The notes under the pieces were generated by a model. It saw nothing but the letters and a program-made list of their open reading frames with translations. It ran no database searches and had not been told where the DNA came from. The translations under genes and the position numbers were made by a program. From Actinomycetes bacterium (lineage in GTDB: Bacteria; Actinomycetota; Actinomycetes; Propionibacteriales; Propionibacteriaceae), in NCBI GenBank assembly GCA_029778515.1, contig JAKOQD010000028.1, positions 1-12,672 of the forward strand: 12,672 nt of DNA. The letters are read 5' to 3'. Below, one piece after another: positions 1 through 6,724 of the stretch. The number at the start of each line of letters is the position of its first letter. Within the stretch, counting starts at the first letter, position 1.

Positions 1-588
1 CGGGTTCTGGGTGGCGATCACGATGAACGGCTGCGGCACCTTGTAGGTGTGGCCGCCGATGGACACCTGCTGCTCGGCCATCAGCTCCAGCATCGCCGAC
101 TGCACCTTGGCCGGTGCACGGTTGATCTCGTCGGCGAGCACGAAGTTCACGAACACCGGGCCGAGCGCGATGTCGAACTTCTCCTGCCGGGCCGAGTAGA
201 TCCGGGTGCCGACGATGTCGGAGGGCACCAGGTCGGGCGTGAACTGGATGCGGGCGAAGTCTCCGCCCACCACAGTGGCGAAACTGCGTACCGCGAGGGT
301 CTTCGCGACACCTGGCACGCCTTCGAGGAGGCAGTGACCCTTGGCCAGCAGCGCGACCATCAGCTGCTCGACCATATGCTCCTGGCCGACGATCACCCGC
401 TGCACCTGGGCGATCGCCTCACCGAGCAGCTTGGCCGCGTTGGCCGTCTCCGAGTTGGTTGGAGCTGCGGTCGTGGCGGCCGGGGCGGCGGCGGGAGCAG
501 GGGTGTTCGGCACGTGGGTTATCGGGGGCTGCACCGGGGGCACGGGCACGCCGCCCGGGTGGCCGGCTGGCTGGTTCTGGTCCGTCAC
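1..588 (-). CDS. MoxR family AAA+ ATPase (N-terminal part, runs off left edge)
   Basis: This is the first 196 codons of a MoxR-type AAA+ ATPase; the gene continues beyond base 1. The translation shows the Walker A loop EGVPGVAKT (around residues 97-105) and the Walker B/MoxR signature LADEINRAPAK, followed by the sensor-I region IVIATQNP at the edge. MoxR ATPases are generally chaperone-like and act with von Willebrand-A and DUF58 proteins in maturing metal- or cofactor-dependent complexes; such partners would lie downstream, outside the window. The start is taken as GTG at 588-586, preceded by an AGGAGA ribosome site about six bases upstream. The first 45 or so residues are rich in Pro, Ala and Thr and precede the ordinary MoxR helix (AIAQVQRVIVGQEHMVEQL), so this protein carries a disordered N-terminal extension. 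Family assignment is secure; the client is unknown. Confidence 0.93.
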   Translation of the reverse strand, partial: MTDQNQPAGHPGGVPVPPVQPPITHVPNTPAPAAAPAATTAAPTNSETANAAKLLGEAIAQVQRVIVGQEHMVEQLMVALLAKGHCLLEGVPGVAKTLAVRSFATVVGGDFARIQFTPDLVPSDIVGTRIYSARQEKFDIALGPVFVNFVLADEINRAPAKVQSAMLELMAEQQVSIGGHTYKVPQPFIVIATQNP

Positions 589-745
589 GCGTCTCTCCTG
601 GCATTGGCCTGTCGAAGGTTCGCTCAACGATACCGGCTGACACTGTGCATCCCCTGTGATCGCCGACGGCACGGTGTCCCGCTGGTGAGCGTGCGGCACA
701 ATGGGTGCCACCCGCGGCCACCGACCGTATTCACGATGGGACGAG
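589..745. promoter_or_regulatory. Divergent intergenic region between moxR-like gene and membrane-protein gene
   Basis: This 157-bp gap separates two divergently read genes and must hold both promoters. Reading toward moxR, TATCGT at 632-627 is a possible -10 element that would give a leader of about 30 bases containing the AGGAGA ribosome site. Reading rightward, CACAAT at 697-702 is a possible -10, giving a leader of about 35 bases to the ATG at 746. Neither has a convincing -35 box at 16-18 bp, so both are tentative. No operator-like palindrome stands out. Confidence 0.35.
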
Positions 746-1576
746 ATGAGCGCAGACCCGCCGGAGTCTCAGCCACCGCTGCTGTCCCCGCTGCTGCCGC
801 CCGACCCGCCGAAGGTCGGGGACTACTGGCTGGACGCAAGGCTGCTGGCCGGTCCGTCCGGGGTGGCTTACGTGGCCCATGACGGGGCGAACACGCCCAC
901 GATGCTGATCCTGCTGTCGGAGGGTGCAGCCGCGGACGCAGGCGCCCGCGACCGCTTCGCCGGCACCGTCAACGAACTGCACATCGACACCGTGCTGGCC
1001 CGCGGCGGCCGTGGCCAGGCCGATGGTCGGCTGGGCAAGCGCCATCGCGACGATTCCGACGACCCGGACGTGGCCGACGCCGCACCGGCGACGCCGTGGG
1101 TGGCGCTGGCCTACGACGCGTCGCCGGCTTCGGCGAAGGAAGCGGCCCGCATCCTCGCCGCGATCGACCTCTCCAGGGTGCCGCTGCAAGGCGCTGCCGC
1201 CGGGCCGGACTACCGGCTGCCCTGGGTCGACCAGGACCGTCCGGGCATGGCCAAGCTGTGGCCGCTGCCCTGGCCCGGTCGCCACGATCGGGCCGGCTGG
1301 CTGTCGATCCTGGCCTCCTGGTTGCTGATGGTGTTGCTGTGCGCGCTGGCGGTGCTGATCGCGATCCTGATCTTCCAGCAGGCGCCGCAGGTGAGCCCGC
1401 CGCCGCCGGTGCCCGACACCGCGTCCGCCTCGCCACAGACGCAGTCGGCTTCGCCGAGCCCCTCCTCTGCGTCCGCTTCGCCATCGCCCTCCCCCTCGCC
1501 GTCGAGCGCTTCGCCGACTCCAGGTTCGGCATCGCCTTCTGGACCCGGCTCGCCAACGCCCAACTCACGGCTATAG
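746..1576 (+). CDS. Single-pass membrane protein with kinase-like N-terminal region and Ser/Pro-rich tail
   Basis: The protein (276 aa from the ATG at 746) has three visible parts. Residues 24-60 ([20 protein letters not shown] and following) resemble the first strands and glycine-rich loop of an Hanks-type Ser/Thr kinase N-lobe. The ATP-binding lysine, the HRD catalytic loop and the DFG motif are not recognisable, so catalysis is unlikely. Residues 185-211 are one clear transmembrane helix, after which residues 216-276 are almost only Ser, Pro, Ala, Thr and Gly, as in cell-wall-spanning stalks. Topology is probably N-in, tail-out. An in-frame ATG at 701 exists, but it would add an odd N-terminus and overlaps a possible -10, so 746 is preferred; its ribosome site (GGGACGAG) is weak. 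It diverges from moxR and is followed after 6 bp by the HAD gene. A pseudokinase-like sensor or scaffold is an inference from the N-lobe resemblance. Confidence 0.75.
   Translation: MSADPPESQPPLLSPLLPPDPPKVGDYWLDARLLAGPSGVAYVAHDGANTPTMLILLSEGAAADAGARDRFAGTVNELHIDTVLARGGRGQADGRLGKRHRDDSDDPDVADAAPATPWVALAYDASPASAKEAARILAAIDLSRVPLQGAAAGPDYRLPWVDQDRPGMAKLWPLPWPGRHDRAGWLSILASWLLMVLLCALAVLIAILIFQQAPQVSPPPPVPDTASASPQTQSASPSPSSASASPSPSPSPSSASPTPGSASPSGPGSPTPNSRL
1394..1560 (+). repeat. Low-complexity Ser/Pro/Ala coding tract
   Basis: This stretch encodes the extracytoplasmic tail of the membrane protein and consists of imperfect repeats of TCG/TCC-CC(G/C)-type codons, giving SASPSP-like peptide repeats. 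The units are degenerate at the DNA level (TCGCCATCGCCCTCCCCCTCG is one example of the pattern) and probably arose by slippage, so length could vary between strains. Confidence 0.6.
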
Positions 1577-1582
1577 GCAGCG

Positions 1583-2425
1583 ATGGTCGCCCCACGGCTG
1601 ATCGCCACCGACCTGGACGGCACCTTCCTGACCACGGCCAAGACGGTGTCGCCGCTCAACCTCGCCGCCGCAGAACGCGCGGCACAACTCGGCGTGCCGC
1701 TGGTGGTGGCCACCGGGCGGCCGGTGCGCTGGTTGGATGTGGTCGATCAACTCGGCCTCGCATACTCCCAGGTGATCGTCAGCAACGGTGCCGCGGTCTA
1801 CGACCTGGCTTCGCGGACGGTGGTGCGCAGCCATCCGCTGGACAGCGGGCTGGCCGTGCAGGTGGCCCAGGAACTCAAGCGGGTGATCCCCGGGATCAGC
1901 TTCGGCTTCGAGACCCCGACGGGCTTCGGCTGCGAGCCCGAATCGCCGTCCCGGCAGCGTGGCGAGCCCGGCGTGCATGAGGGTTCGCTGGATGAGCTCG
2001 CGAGCGGGCTGGGGCCGGTGATCAAGCTGTTGGGCTTCCACACCGAGCTGGACAGCGACGCTCTCGTCGCGGCGGCTGCGGCGGTCGTGGCTGATCGGCT
2101 AACGCTCACCCACGCGCTGGTGGGCGATGCGTACGGCATGCTCGAGCTCACCGCGTCCGGCGTTTCCAAGGCCAGCACTCTGGCCGCGTTGTGCGCGGAT
2201 CTCGGCATCGCGCCAGCGGACGTGGCCGCGTTCGGCGACATGCCGAACGACCTGGCGATGCTGGACTGGGCTGGCCAGGCCTTCGTGGTCGCCAACGCGC
2301 ATCCGCAGCTGTTGGCGGCCGGCTTCCCGGTGGTGCCGAGCAACGACGAGGACGGCGTCGGACGCACGATGCTGCAGCTGCTCGGTGAGCGCGATTCCGT
2401 GCCCCCCGACAGGCCGGACTGGTAG
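1583..2425 (+). CDS. Cof-type HAD-superfamily phosphatase
   Basis: This is a 280-aa haloacid dehalogenase-superfamily hydrolase of the Cof/type IIB group, usually sugar-phosphate or cofactor phosphatases in the cytoplasm. All four HAD motifs are visible: DLDGT with nucleophile Asp10 and acid/base Asp12, the motif II ATGR around Thr45, motif III Lys196 in GVSK, and the Mg-binding GDMPND at residues 218-223. A C2-type cap domain lies between motifs II and III, as in other Cof proteins. The start ATG at 1583 lies 6 bp after the stop of the membrane-protein gene and has no good ribosome site, so translation is probably coupled and the two genes share a transcript. Substrate cannot be told from sequence. 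Confidence 0.92.
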   Translation: MVAPRLIATDLDGTFLTTAKTVSPLNLAAAERAAQLGVPLVVATGRPVRWLDVVDQLGLAYSQVIVSNGAAVYDLASRTVVRSHPLDSGLAVQVAQELKRVIPGISFGFETPTGFGCEPESPSRQRGEPGVHEGSLDELASGLGPVIKLLGFHTELDSDALVAAAAAVVADRLTLTHALVGDAYGMLELTASGVSKASTLAALCADLGIAPADVAAFGDMPNDLAMLDWAGQAFVVANAHPQLLAAGFPVVPSNDEDGVGRTMLQLLGERDSVPPDRPDW

Positions 2426-2464
2426 CGTCTGCCCAACCAGCGCACGCGTCTTTCGGAGGTAGCC

Positions 2465-3121
2465 ATGGCAGTCATCACCATCTCCCGTCAGCTCGGCAGT
2501 CGAGGGGCTTCGCTCGCCCGCGACCTCGCCAAGGAACTCGGCTACGAGTTCGTCGACAAGTCGGTGATCAACAAGGTGATCCGCCAGTACGGCCTGCACC
2601 AGCTGGACGACATCTACGACCACAAGCCCAAGGTTTGGGAGCTGTTCAATGACAACAGCGTGCTCACCATCCAGATGATGAACCAGACCATCGCGGCGTT
2701 CGCCGCGCGCGGCAACGTGGTGATCCTTGGCCGCGGCGGTTTCAAGGTGCTCGAAGGCATGGGCGACGTGTTGAACGTGTTCGTCAAGGCGCCGCAGGAC
2801 ATCCGGGTGGCCCGGATCGCCAAGCGGGAAAACTTGTCCGAGGATGCTGCCACCGATCGGATCAAGGCCGACGACGAGCTGCGCGCCCGCTTCACCCGGC
2901 TGTTCTATTCAGCCAACTGGGCCGACGAGTCCCTGTTCGATCTGGTCGTGGACACCGGGGTCGACTCCGACGAGGCCGCGCTGGCCCGCATCGTGGCAGC
3001 GGTGAACGCACTGCAGGTTCCGGGCGAGGTCGATCGGGCCGCGGCCAACATCGACGTCGATCCGGTCCTCAACCGCACCATCGACGGCGTGCTCGGACGC
3101 CGCACAGCCAAGCTGGGCTAA
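2465..3121 (+). CDS. Cytidylate kinase-like family protein
   Basis: The 218-aa product begins MAVITISRQLGSRGASLARD, the P-loop pattern (SRQLGSRG, residues 7-14) of the cytidylate-kinase-like family (Cytidylate_kin2 in Pfam naming). It continues with the usual VILGRGG segment around residues 86-92 and an Arg-rich lid region (RVARIAKRENLSEDAATDRI, from residue 114). Members are probably nucleotide or small-molecule kinases, but the true substrate of this group is unclear; the canonical CMP kinase is normally a different gene, located elsewhere. The start is well fixed by GGAGG at 2455-2459, five bases before the ATG. A TAGCGT at 2423-2428 over the previous stop codon could be a -10 for its own promoter, though cotranscription with the HAD gene is also possible. 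Its end overlaps the end of the convergent MFS gene by 4 bp. Confidence 0.87.
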   Translation: MAVITISRQLGSRGASLARDLAKELGYEFVDKSVINKVIRQYGLHQLDDIYDHKPKVWELFNDNSVLTIQMMNQTIAAFAARGNVVILGRGGFKVLEGMGDVLNVFVKAPQDIRVARIAKRENLSEDAATDRIKADDELRARFTRLFYSANWADESLFDLVVDTGVDSDEAALARIVAAVNALQVPGEVDRAAANIDVDPVLNRTIDGVLGRRTAKLG

Positions 3122-4563
3122 CCGACCACGTCGCTGAACGCCGTCCGCGGCACGAACAGCAGGGCCACCGCAGCCACCAGCGCGGTGACCCCGCAGACCA
3201 CCCAGACGGTCACATAGCCGCTGAAGGAGCCGGCGGTGCCCTGCAAAGCGCCGACCGCGTGGGTCGCAAGGGCGACGCCGAACACCGCGGACGCCACCGA
3301 GCCGCCCACCGTCTTCACCGAATTGGTGAGTCCGGTGGCGACGCCGGTCTGGCCGTGCGGAGCGGCCGCAGCCGCTGCGGCCGGCAGCGCCGCGACCAGT
3401 GCGCCCGACCCGATGCCGGCGATGATCATGTTGGTCAGCGTCTCGGCGAAGCTGGTGTGGAAGGGCAGGAAGAGCAGGTAGCCCAGACCGACCAGCAGGC
3501 TCGCTCCGATCAGGGCCCAGCGCGGGCTGAGCCAACGGGTCACCAACGGCAGCAACAGTGCACCGGCCGTGAGGGCGAGCACGTAGGCCCCGATCAGAAC
3601 CGACGTGAGTCCGCTGCTGGCGCCCAGCCCGTAGCCGTAGACGGACGGGTCGGTGCGGGCGAACGTGGACAGCGGCGCTTGGGCACCGAGCACGCTCACG
3701 CCGAACAACCCGGCGGTGAGGAACACCGGCCACAGCGATGGGTTCACGAACATCCGCACGTCCACCAAGGGGTCCTTCTGGCGTAGTTCCCAGCGAACGA
3801 ACGGGACGAACAACGCCAATCCCACCAGGATCGCGAGCCAGGCGACCGGGCTGCCCGGTCCGTTCACGCGCAGTAGGAAGAGCCCGCCGGTAAGGCCGAG
3901 CAGCGCGATGGCGACCAGCACCATGCCGGTGGTGTCGAACTCGCCGCCGTGCAGCTCCGGGGACTCCTTCACCCCGAGAAGGATGACGAAGAAGCACGCG
4001 GCCACGGCAACCGCCGGGATCCACAACACGACCGCGAGTGGCAGCACATCCACCAACTGTCCGGCCGAAAGCGCGCCGGCGATCACCCCCACTTCCAGTG
4101 CGGCGACCAGCCAGCCAGCGGCCCGTCGGGTGAGGGCGGCTGGGTGACCGGTGCTGCGGGCGCGGGCGTAGATCAGCGCGGTCTCCAGCGGCAACCAGAC
4201 GATGTAGAAGGCCTGCAGCGACCAGGCGAGCAGGAACATCCAGAAGTTGTTGGTCAGCGGCAGGCCGGCGCTCGCGACCGCGGTGAGTGCGGTCGAGATC
4301 AGCAGCATCCTGCGGTGGCCGATCATGTCGCCGAGCTTGGCGAAGGCCGGAATGATGATCGCAGCAGCCATCATCTGGCCGCCTTCGAGCCAGTTCACGT
4401 CCGCGTCCGGCACGTTCAGATGCCTGGCGATGTCGGTGAGCAGCGGGGTGTAGAAGCCCTGCAGGATGCCGCTGGTGAACTCGACGTACACCAGGAACCC
4501 GACGACGGCCGCGAGCGCGCCGAACCGGATCTGGCGGGGATCCTGAACGGCGCTATAGCTCAT
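3118..4563 (-). CDS. MFS transporter, DHA2-like drug/metabolite:H+ antiporter
   Basis: The protein (481 aa) is a polytopic inner-membrane transporter with 12-14 hydrophobic segments. An MFS loop 2-3 signature is visible as KLGDMIGHRRMLLIS after the second segment. A C-terminal TGVATGLTNSVKTVGGSVAS stretch is typical of the DHA2 (14-TMS) family of proton-driven exporters. The central acidic linker (GVKESPELHGGEFD) separates the halves. An alanine run precedes the HGQTGVATG segment. The start is the ATG at 4563, because the ribosome site GGAGGGGA at 4577-4570 lies six bases from it; a GTG at 4566 is only three bases away. The ATG overlaps the stop of the upstream M20 peptidase gene (TGATG), so the two are translationally coupled. 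Substrate is unknown; the pairing suggests an amino-acid conjugate or peptide-like compound, which is inference. Confidence 0.9.
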   Translation of the reverse strand: MSYSAVQDPRQIRFGALAAVVGFLVYVEFTSGILQGFYTPLLTDIARHLNVPDADVNWLEGGQMMAAAIIIPAFAKLGDMIGHRRMLLISTALTAVASAGLPLTNNFWMFLLAWSLQAFYIVWLPLETALIYARARSTGHPAALTRRAAGWLVAALEVGVIAGALSAGQLVDVLPLAVVLWIPAVAVAACFFVILLGVKESPELHGGEFDTTGMVLVAIALLGLTGGLFLLRVNGPGSPVAWLAILVGLALFVPFVRWELRQKDPLVDVRMFVNPSLWPVFLTAGLFGVSVLGAQAPLSTFARTDPSVYGYGLGASSGLTSVLIGAYVLALTAGALLLPLVTRWLSPRWALIGASLLVGLGYLLFLPFHTSFAETLTNMIIAGIGSGALVAALPAAAAAAAPHGQTGVATGLTNSVKTVGGSVASAVFGVALATHAVGALQGTAGSFSGYVTVWVVCGVTALVAAVALLFVPRTAFSDVVG

Positions 4564-5903
4564 CACGACTCCCCTCCGGGCAGGTTGAGCAGCAGCGCGC
4601 GATAGAACTGCTCGCCGCGGACCAGACTGTCGATGTCGACGGATTCGTCAATGCCGTGGATCGCGGCCCGCTGCGCCGCCGACATCCGCAGCGGCGCGAA
4701 GCGATAGACCGCCGAAGTGAAGCGGTGCCAGTGCCGGGCATCGGTAGCGGCCATGGTGAGGTAACCGAGCGTCGGCGTGCCGGGATAGCTGGCCTCGACG
4801 GCTTGCGCGATCAGCGCGAACTGGGCGTTGTCGGACGGCGACTCGGGAGTCGGCTCGTCTCCTTCCAGCACGCGGACGGCGACCAACGGATCGTTGATCA
4901 CCCGGCGCAGGCGGGCGATCACGCCGGTGGTGGTCTCACCGACGTTGACCCGGATGTTAAGCGTCGCCGAAGCCGCGGACGGCAGCACATTGGGGCTGCT
5001 GCCACCGCTCAGCATCGTCGGCGCCAGGCTCGTTCGGACGAGCGCAGCCCCGTCCGCACCACCACCGGCCAGCAGGGCTCGGGCGGCCGGCCCCGGGTTC
5101 CTGGCGGCGAGCCGCCAGAGCCGGGCGTACTTCGGCTGGGCGTGCGCGGCAAGCTTGCCGAGCAGGTCGATCACGGTTCGGGGCATCCGGACATCGAACG
5201 GGTTGCGGTTGAGCTTGGCGACCACTCGGGCGATGCGTCCGACCGCTGTGATCCCGGTGGTGGCGGAGGCGTGTCCACCCTGCCCCGAAGCGTTCAGTTC
5301 AACACTAAGCACGCCCTTCTCGGCCAGTCCGACCATCGCGAAATGGCCGTCCACGCCTGGGAACGGCACCTCGGTGATCGCGCCGCCTTCGTCAAGCACC
5401 AGCCATGGCCGCACGCCGCGGTCGCGGTAGGTGGCGGCGATCAGCCTGGCAGTCGCACCCATCACTTCCTCGTCGGGGCCAAGGCACAACAGCACCGGAC
5501 GCGGCGGCGTCCAACCTTCGGCCACCAGGTTCTCGACCGCTTCCAGCAGCACGCACAAGGCACCCTTGTCGTCGAGGGTGCCGCGTCCCCAGACCTTTCC
5601 GTCGGCGACGCGGCCCTCGAAAGGCGGGACGGACCACTCGGCCTCCTGGCCGGTGACCGGTACTACGTCGTAGTGCGCCATCAGCACGACCGGATCCAGG
5701 GCTGAGCCTGACGATGCCCATGTGTAAACCAGCCCGAACCCATCGAAGCGCTCGAGCTGCAACCCCGCATGCAACTGGGGGTAGAGCTCAGCGAGCAGGT
5801 CGACGAACTCCTCGAAGGGCGCCAAGCCCTGAGTCTCGCGCTCAGCCGAGACCGTTGGCACCCGAATCATCGCCGCGAGTCGATCCGCTATCCCCTGTGA
5901 CAT
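4563..5903 (-). CDS. M20 family metallopeptidase, carboxypeptidase S/PM20D1-like
   Basis: The 446-aa product is a dizinc M20 hydrolase that cleaves peptide or acyl-amino-acid amide bonds. The metal and catalytic residues are all present: His77 and Asp79 in LMAHYDVVPV, bridging Asp in WGRGTLDDKGA (Asp111), the Glu pair in GPDEEVMG (Glu145 as general base, Glu146 as ligand), Asp171 in LDEGG, and a C-terminal His416 in IHGIDESV. The HYDVVPV wording and the order of motifs are closest to the carboxypeptidase S/PM20D1 branch rather than ArgE or DapE. The dimerisation domain lies around residues 200-310 and there is no signal peptide, so it should be cytoplasmic. The ATG at 5903 has no ribosome site but has TAGTCT six bases upstream, so the mRNA is probably leaderless. 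It is the first gene of a two-gene operon with the MFS transporter. Confidence 0.92.
   Translation of the reverse strand: MSQGIADRLAAMIRVPTVSAERETQGLAPFEEFVDLLAELYPQLHAGLQLERFDGFGLVYTWASSGSALDPVVLMAHYDVVPVTGQEAEWSVPPFEGRVADGKVWGRGTLDDKGALCVLLEAVENLVAEGWTPPRPVLLCLGPDEEVMGATARLIAATYRDRGVRPWLVLDEGGAITEVPFPGVDGHFAMVGLAEKGVLSVELNASGQGGHASATTGITAVGRIARVVAKLNRNPFDVRMPRTVIDLLGKLAAHAQPKYARLWRLAARNPGPAARALLAGGGADGAALVRTSLAPTMLSGGSSPNVLPSAASATLNIRVNVGETTTGVIARLRRVINDPLVAVRVLEGDEPTPESPSDNAQFALIAQAVEASYPGTPTLGYLTMAATDARHWHRFTSAVYRFAPLRMSAAQRAAIHGIDESVDIDSLVRGEQFYRALLLNLPGGES
4570..4577 (-). promoter_or_regulatory. Ribosome binding site of the MFS gene inside the M20 gene end
   Basis: The sequence GGAGGGGA (read on the minus strand) lies within the last codons of the M20 peptidase gene and six bases before the ATG at 4563. 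It favours that ATG over the adjacent GTG at 4566 and supports coupled translation of the two genes. Confidence 0.6.
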
Positions 5904-5950
5904 GCGCGCAGACTATCGCCGCCCACTGACGTCGTCGCTAGCCTCGATCC
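5904..5950. promoter_or_regulatory. Compact divergent promoter giving two leaderless mRNAs (predicted)
   Basis: Only 47 bp separate the M20 and sirtuin start codons. On the minus strand TAGTCT (5915-5910) is followed by six bases and the ATG at 5903. On the plus strand TAGCCT (5939-5944) is followed by six bases and the GTG at 5951. Both fit the actinobacterial -10 pattern TAnnnT, placed so that transcription would begin at or within a base of the start codon, and neither start has a Shine-Dalgarno sequence. No good -35 box is seen for either, as is common for such promoters. The two -10 boxes are 23 bp apart edge to edge, so polymerases would compete. Confidence 0.5.
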
Positions 5951-6670
5951 GTGACCGAAGAGTTGGCGCGAGTCCTGGCCGCGAGCAAGCGGATCGTGTT
6001 CTTCGGCGGCGCCGGTGTCTCGACCGAGAGCGGCATCCCCGACTTCCGCTCCGGCGACGGCCTGTACCAGCGCGGTGGCGCTCGCTACGCCCCGGAAGAG
6101 ATCCTCAGCCACAGCTTCTTCGTCCGCCACCCGGAGGAGTTCTTCGATTATTACCGGACCAACCTGCTGCACCCGAACGCCCGACCGAACCCTGCGCACC
6201 TGGCCCTGGCCAGGCTTGAGGCGGCGGGACGGCTGACCGCGGTGATCACCCAGAACATCGACGGCTTGCACCAGGCCGCCGGCTCGAAGCGGGTGCTCGA
6301 GCTGCACGGCAGCGTGCATCGGAACCGCTGCCAGCGCTGCGGTCGCGGCTTCGGCCTGGACGCGATCCTGCGCTCATCCGGTCTGCCGCGCTGCGATTGC
6401 GGCGGGATCATCAAGCCCGAAGTGGTGCTCTACGAGGAGGCGCTCGACCCGGACGTCCTGGATGCTGCGCTCAGCCACCTGGCGGCTGCCGACACCCTCG
6501 TCGTCGGCGGCACCTCCCTGGTGGTGTACCCGGCAGCCGGACTGGTGCGCGAGTTCCGCGGCCGGAACCTGGTGCTGATCAATCGGGAGCCGACCGGGTA
6601 TGACGATCTCGCCACGCTGGTGGTCCGGGAGCCGATCGGCGCAGCCTTCGGCGCTGCGGTTCCGGGCTGA
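5951..6670 (+). CDS. cobB: NAD-dependent protein deacylase, SIR2 family (CobB-like)
   Basis: The 239-aa protein is a complete sirtuin, which removes acyl groups from protein lysines using NAD and releases nicotinamide and O-acyl-ADP-ribose. Visible motifs are the NAD-binding [15 protein letters not shown] at residues 20-34, TQNIDGLH at 100-107, catalytic His119 in ELHGS, the four zinc cysteines 127, 130, 148 and 150 (CxxC then CxC), and the [13 protein letters not shown] nucleotide-binding segment. The length is normal for a short bacterial sirtuin and there is no N-terminal targeting sequence. The Tyr/Arg pair that marks class III desuccinylases is not obvious at the usual place, so deacetylase or general deacylase activity is the safer reading. 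The GTG start has no ribosome site and a -10 box six bases upstream. The stop is followed by 54 bp to the polymerase-ligase gene. Confidence 0.93.
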   Translation: MTEELARVLAASKRIVFFGGAGVSTESGIPDFRSGDGLYQRGGARYAPEEILSHSFFVRHPEEFFDYYRTNLLHPNARPNPAHLALARLEAAGRLTAVITQNIDGLHQAAGSKRVLELHGSVHRNRCQRCGRGFGLDAILRSSGLPRCDCGGIIKPEVVLYEEALDPDVLDAALSHLAAADTLVVGGTSLVVYPAAGLVREFRGRNLVLINREPTGYDDLATLVVREPIGAAFGAAVPG

Positions 6671-6696
6671 GGGCTGCCAGAACTGCCACTCGACCC

Positions 6697-6724
6697 GCCG
6701 GTGGGGGTCCGGCAGGATGTGGCC
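6697..6724 (+). promoter_or_regulatory. Short stem-loop and possible -10 before the polymerase-ligase gene
   Basis: GCCGG (6697-6701) and CCGGC (6709-6713) form a five-base-pair stem with a 7-base loop (TGGGGGT). Directly after it CAGGAT (6713-6718) lies six bases before the ATG at 6725. CAGGAT can be read as a weak -10 of a leaderless promoter, or its AGGA as a ribosome site on a transcript reading through from the sirtuin gene. The hairpin has no U-tract, so it is not an intrinsic terminator. Confidence 0.25.

Noticed and set aside
49..882. Plus-strand frame of 277 codons opposite moxR
   Set aside because: It covers the antisense of a clear MoxR ATPase, crosses the divergent promoter gap, and reads as His/Gly/Arg-rich nonsense.
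1394..1560. Tandem TCGCC-like units as a CRISPR or VNTR non-coding array
   Set aside because: The units are too short and irregular for CRISPR and are in frame as a Ser/Pro protein tail.
1096..1980. Plus-strand frame of 294 codons spanning the membrane-protein and HAD genes
   Set aside because: It lies in a different frame from two genes with clear motifs and bridges their boundary; composition is Arg/Gly/Ala-rich shadow.
2909..4024. Minus-strand frame of 371 codons within the MFS and kinase-like genes
   Set aside because: Arg/Gly-rich shadow in another frame of the MFS gene; the 481-aa MFS frame has the membrane segments and family signatures.
6697..6713. GCCGG/CCGGC hairpin as a terminator for the sirtuin gene
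   Set aside because: Five base pairs with no U-tract and overlapping the next gene's start region; kept only as a weak regulatory candidate.
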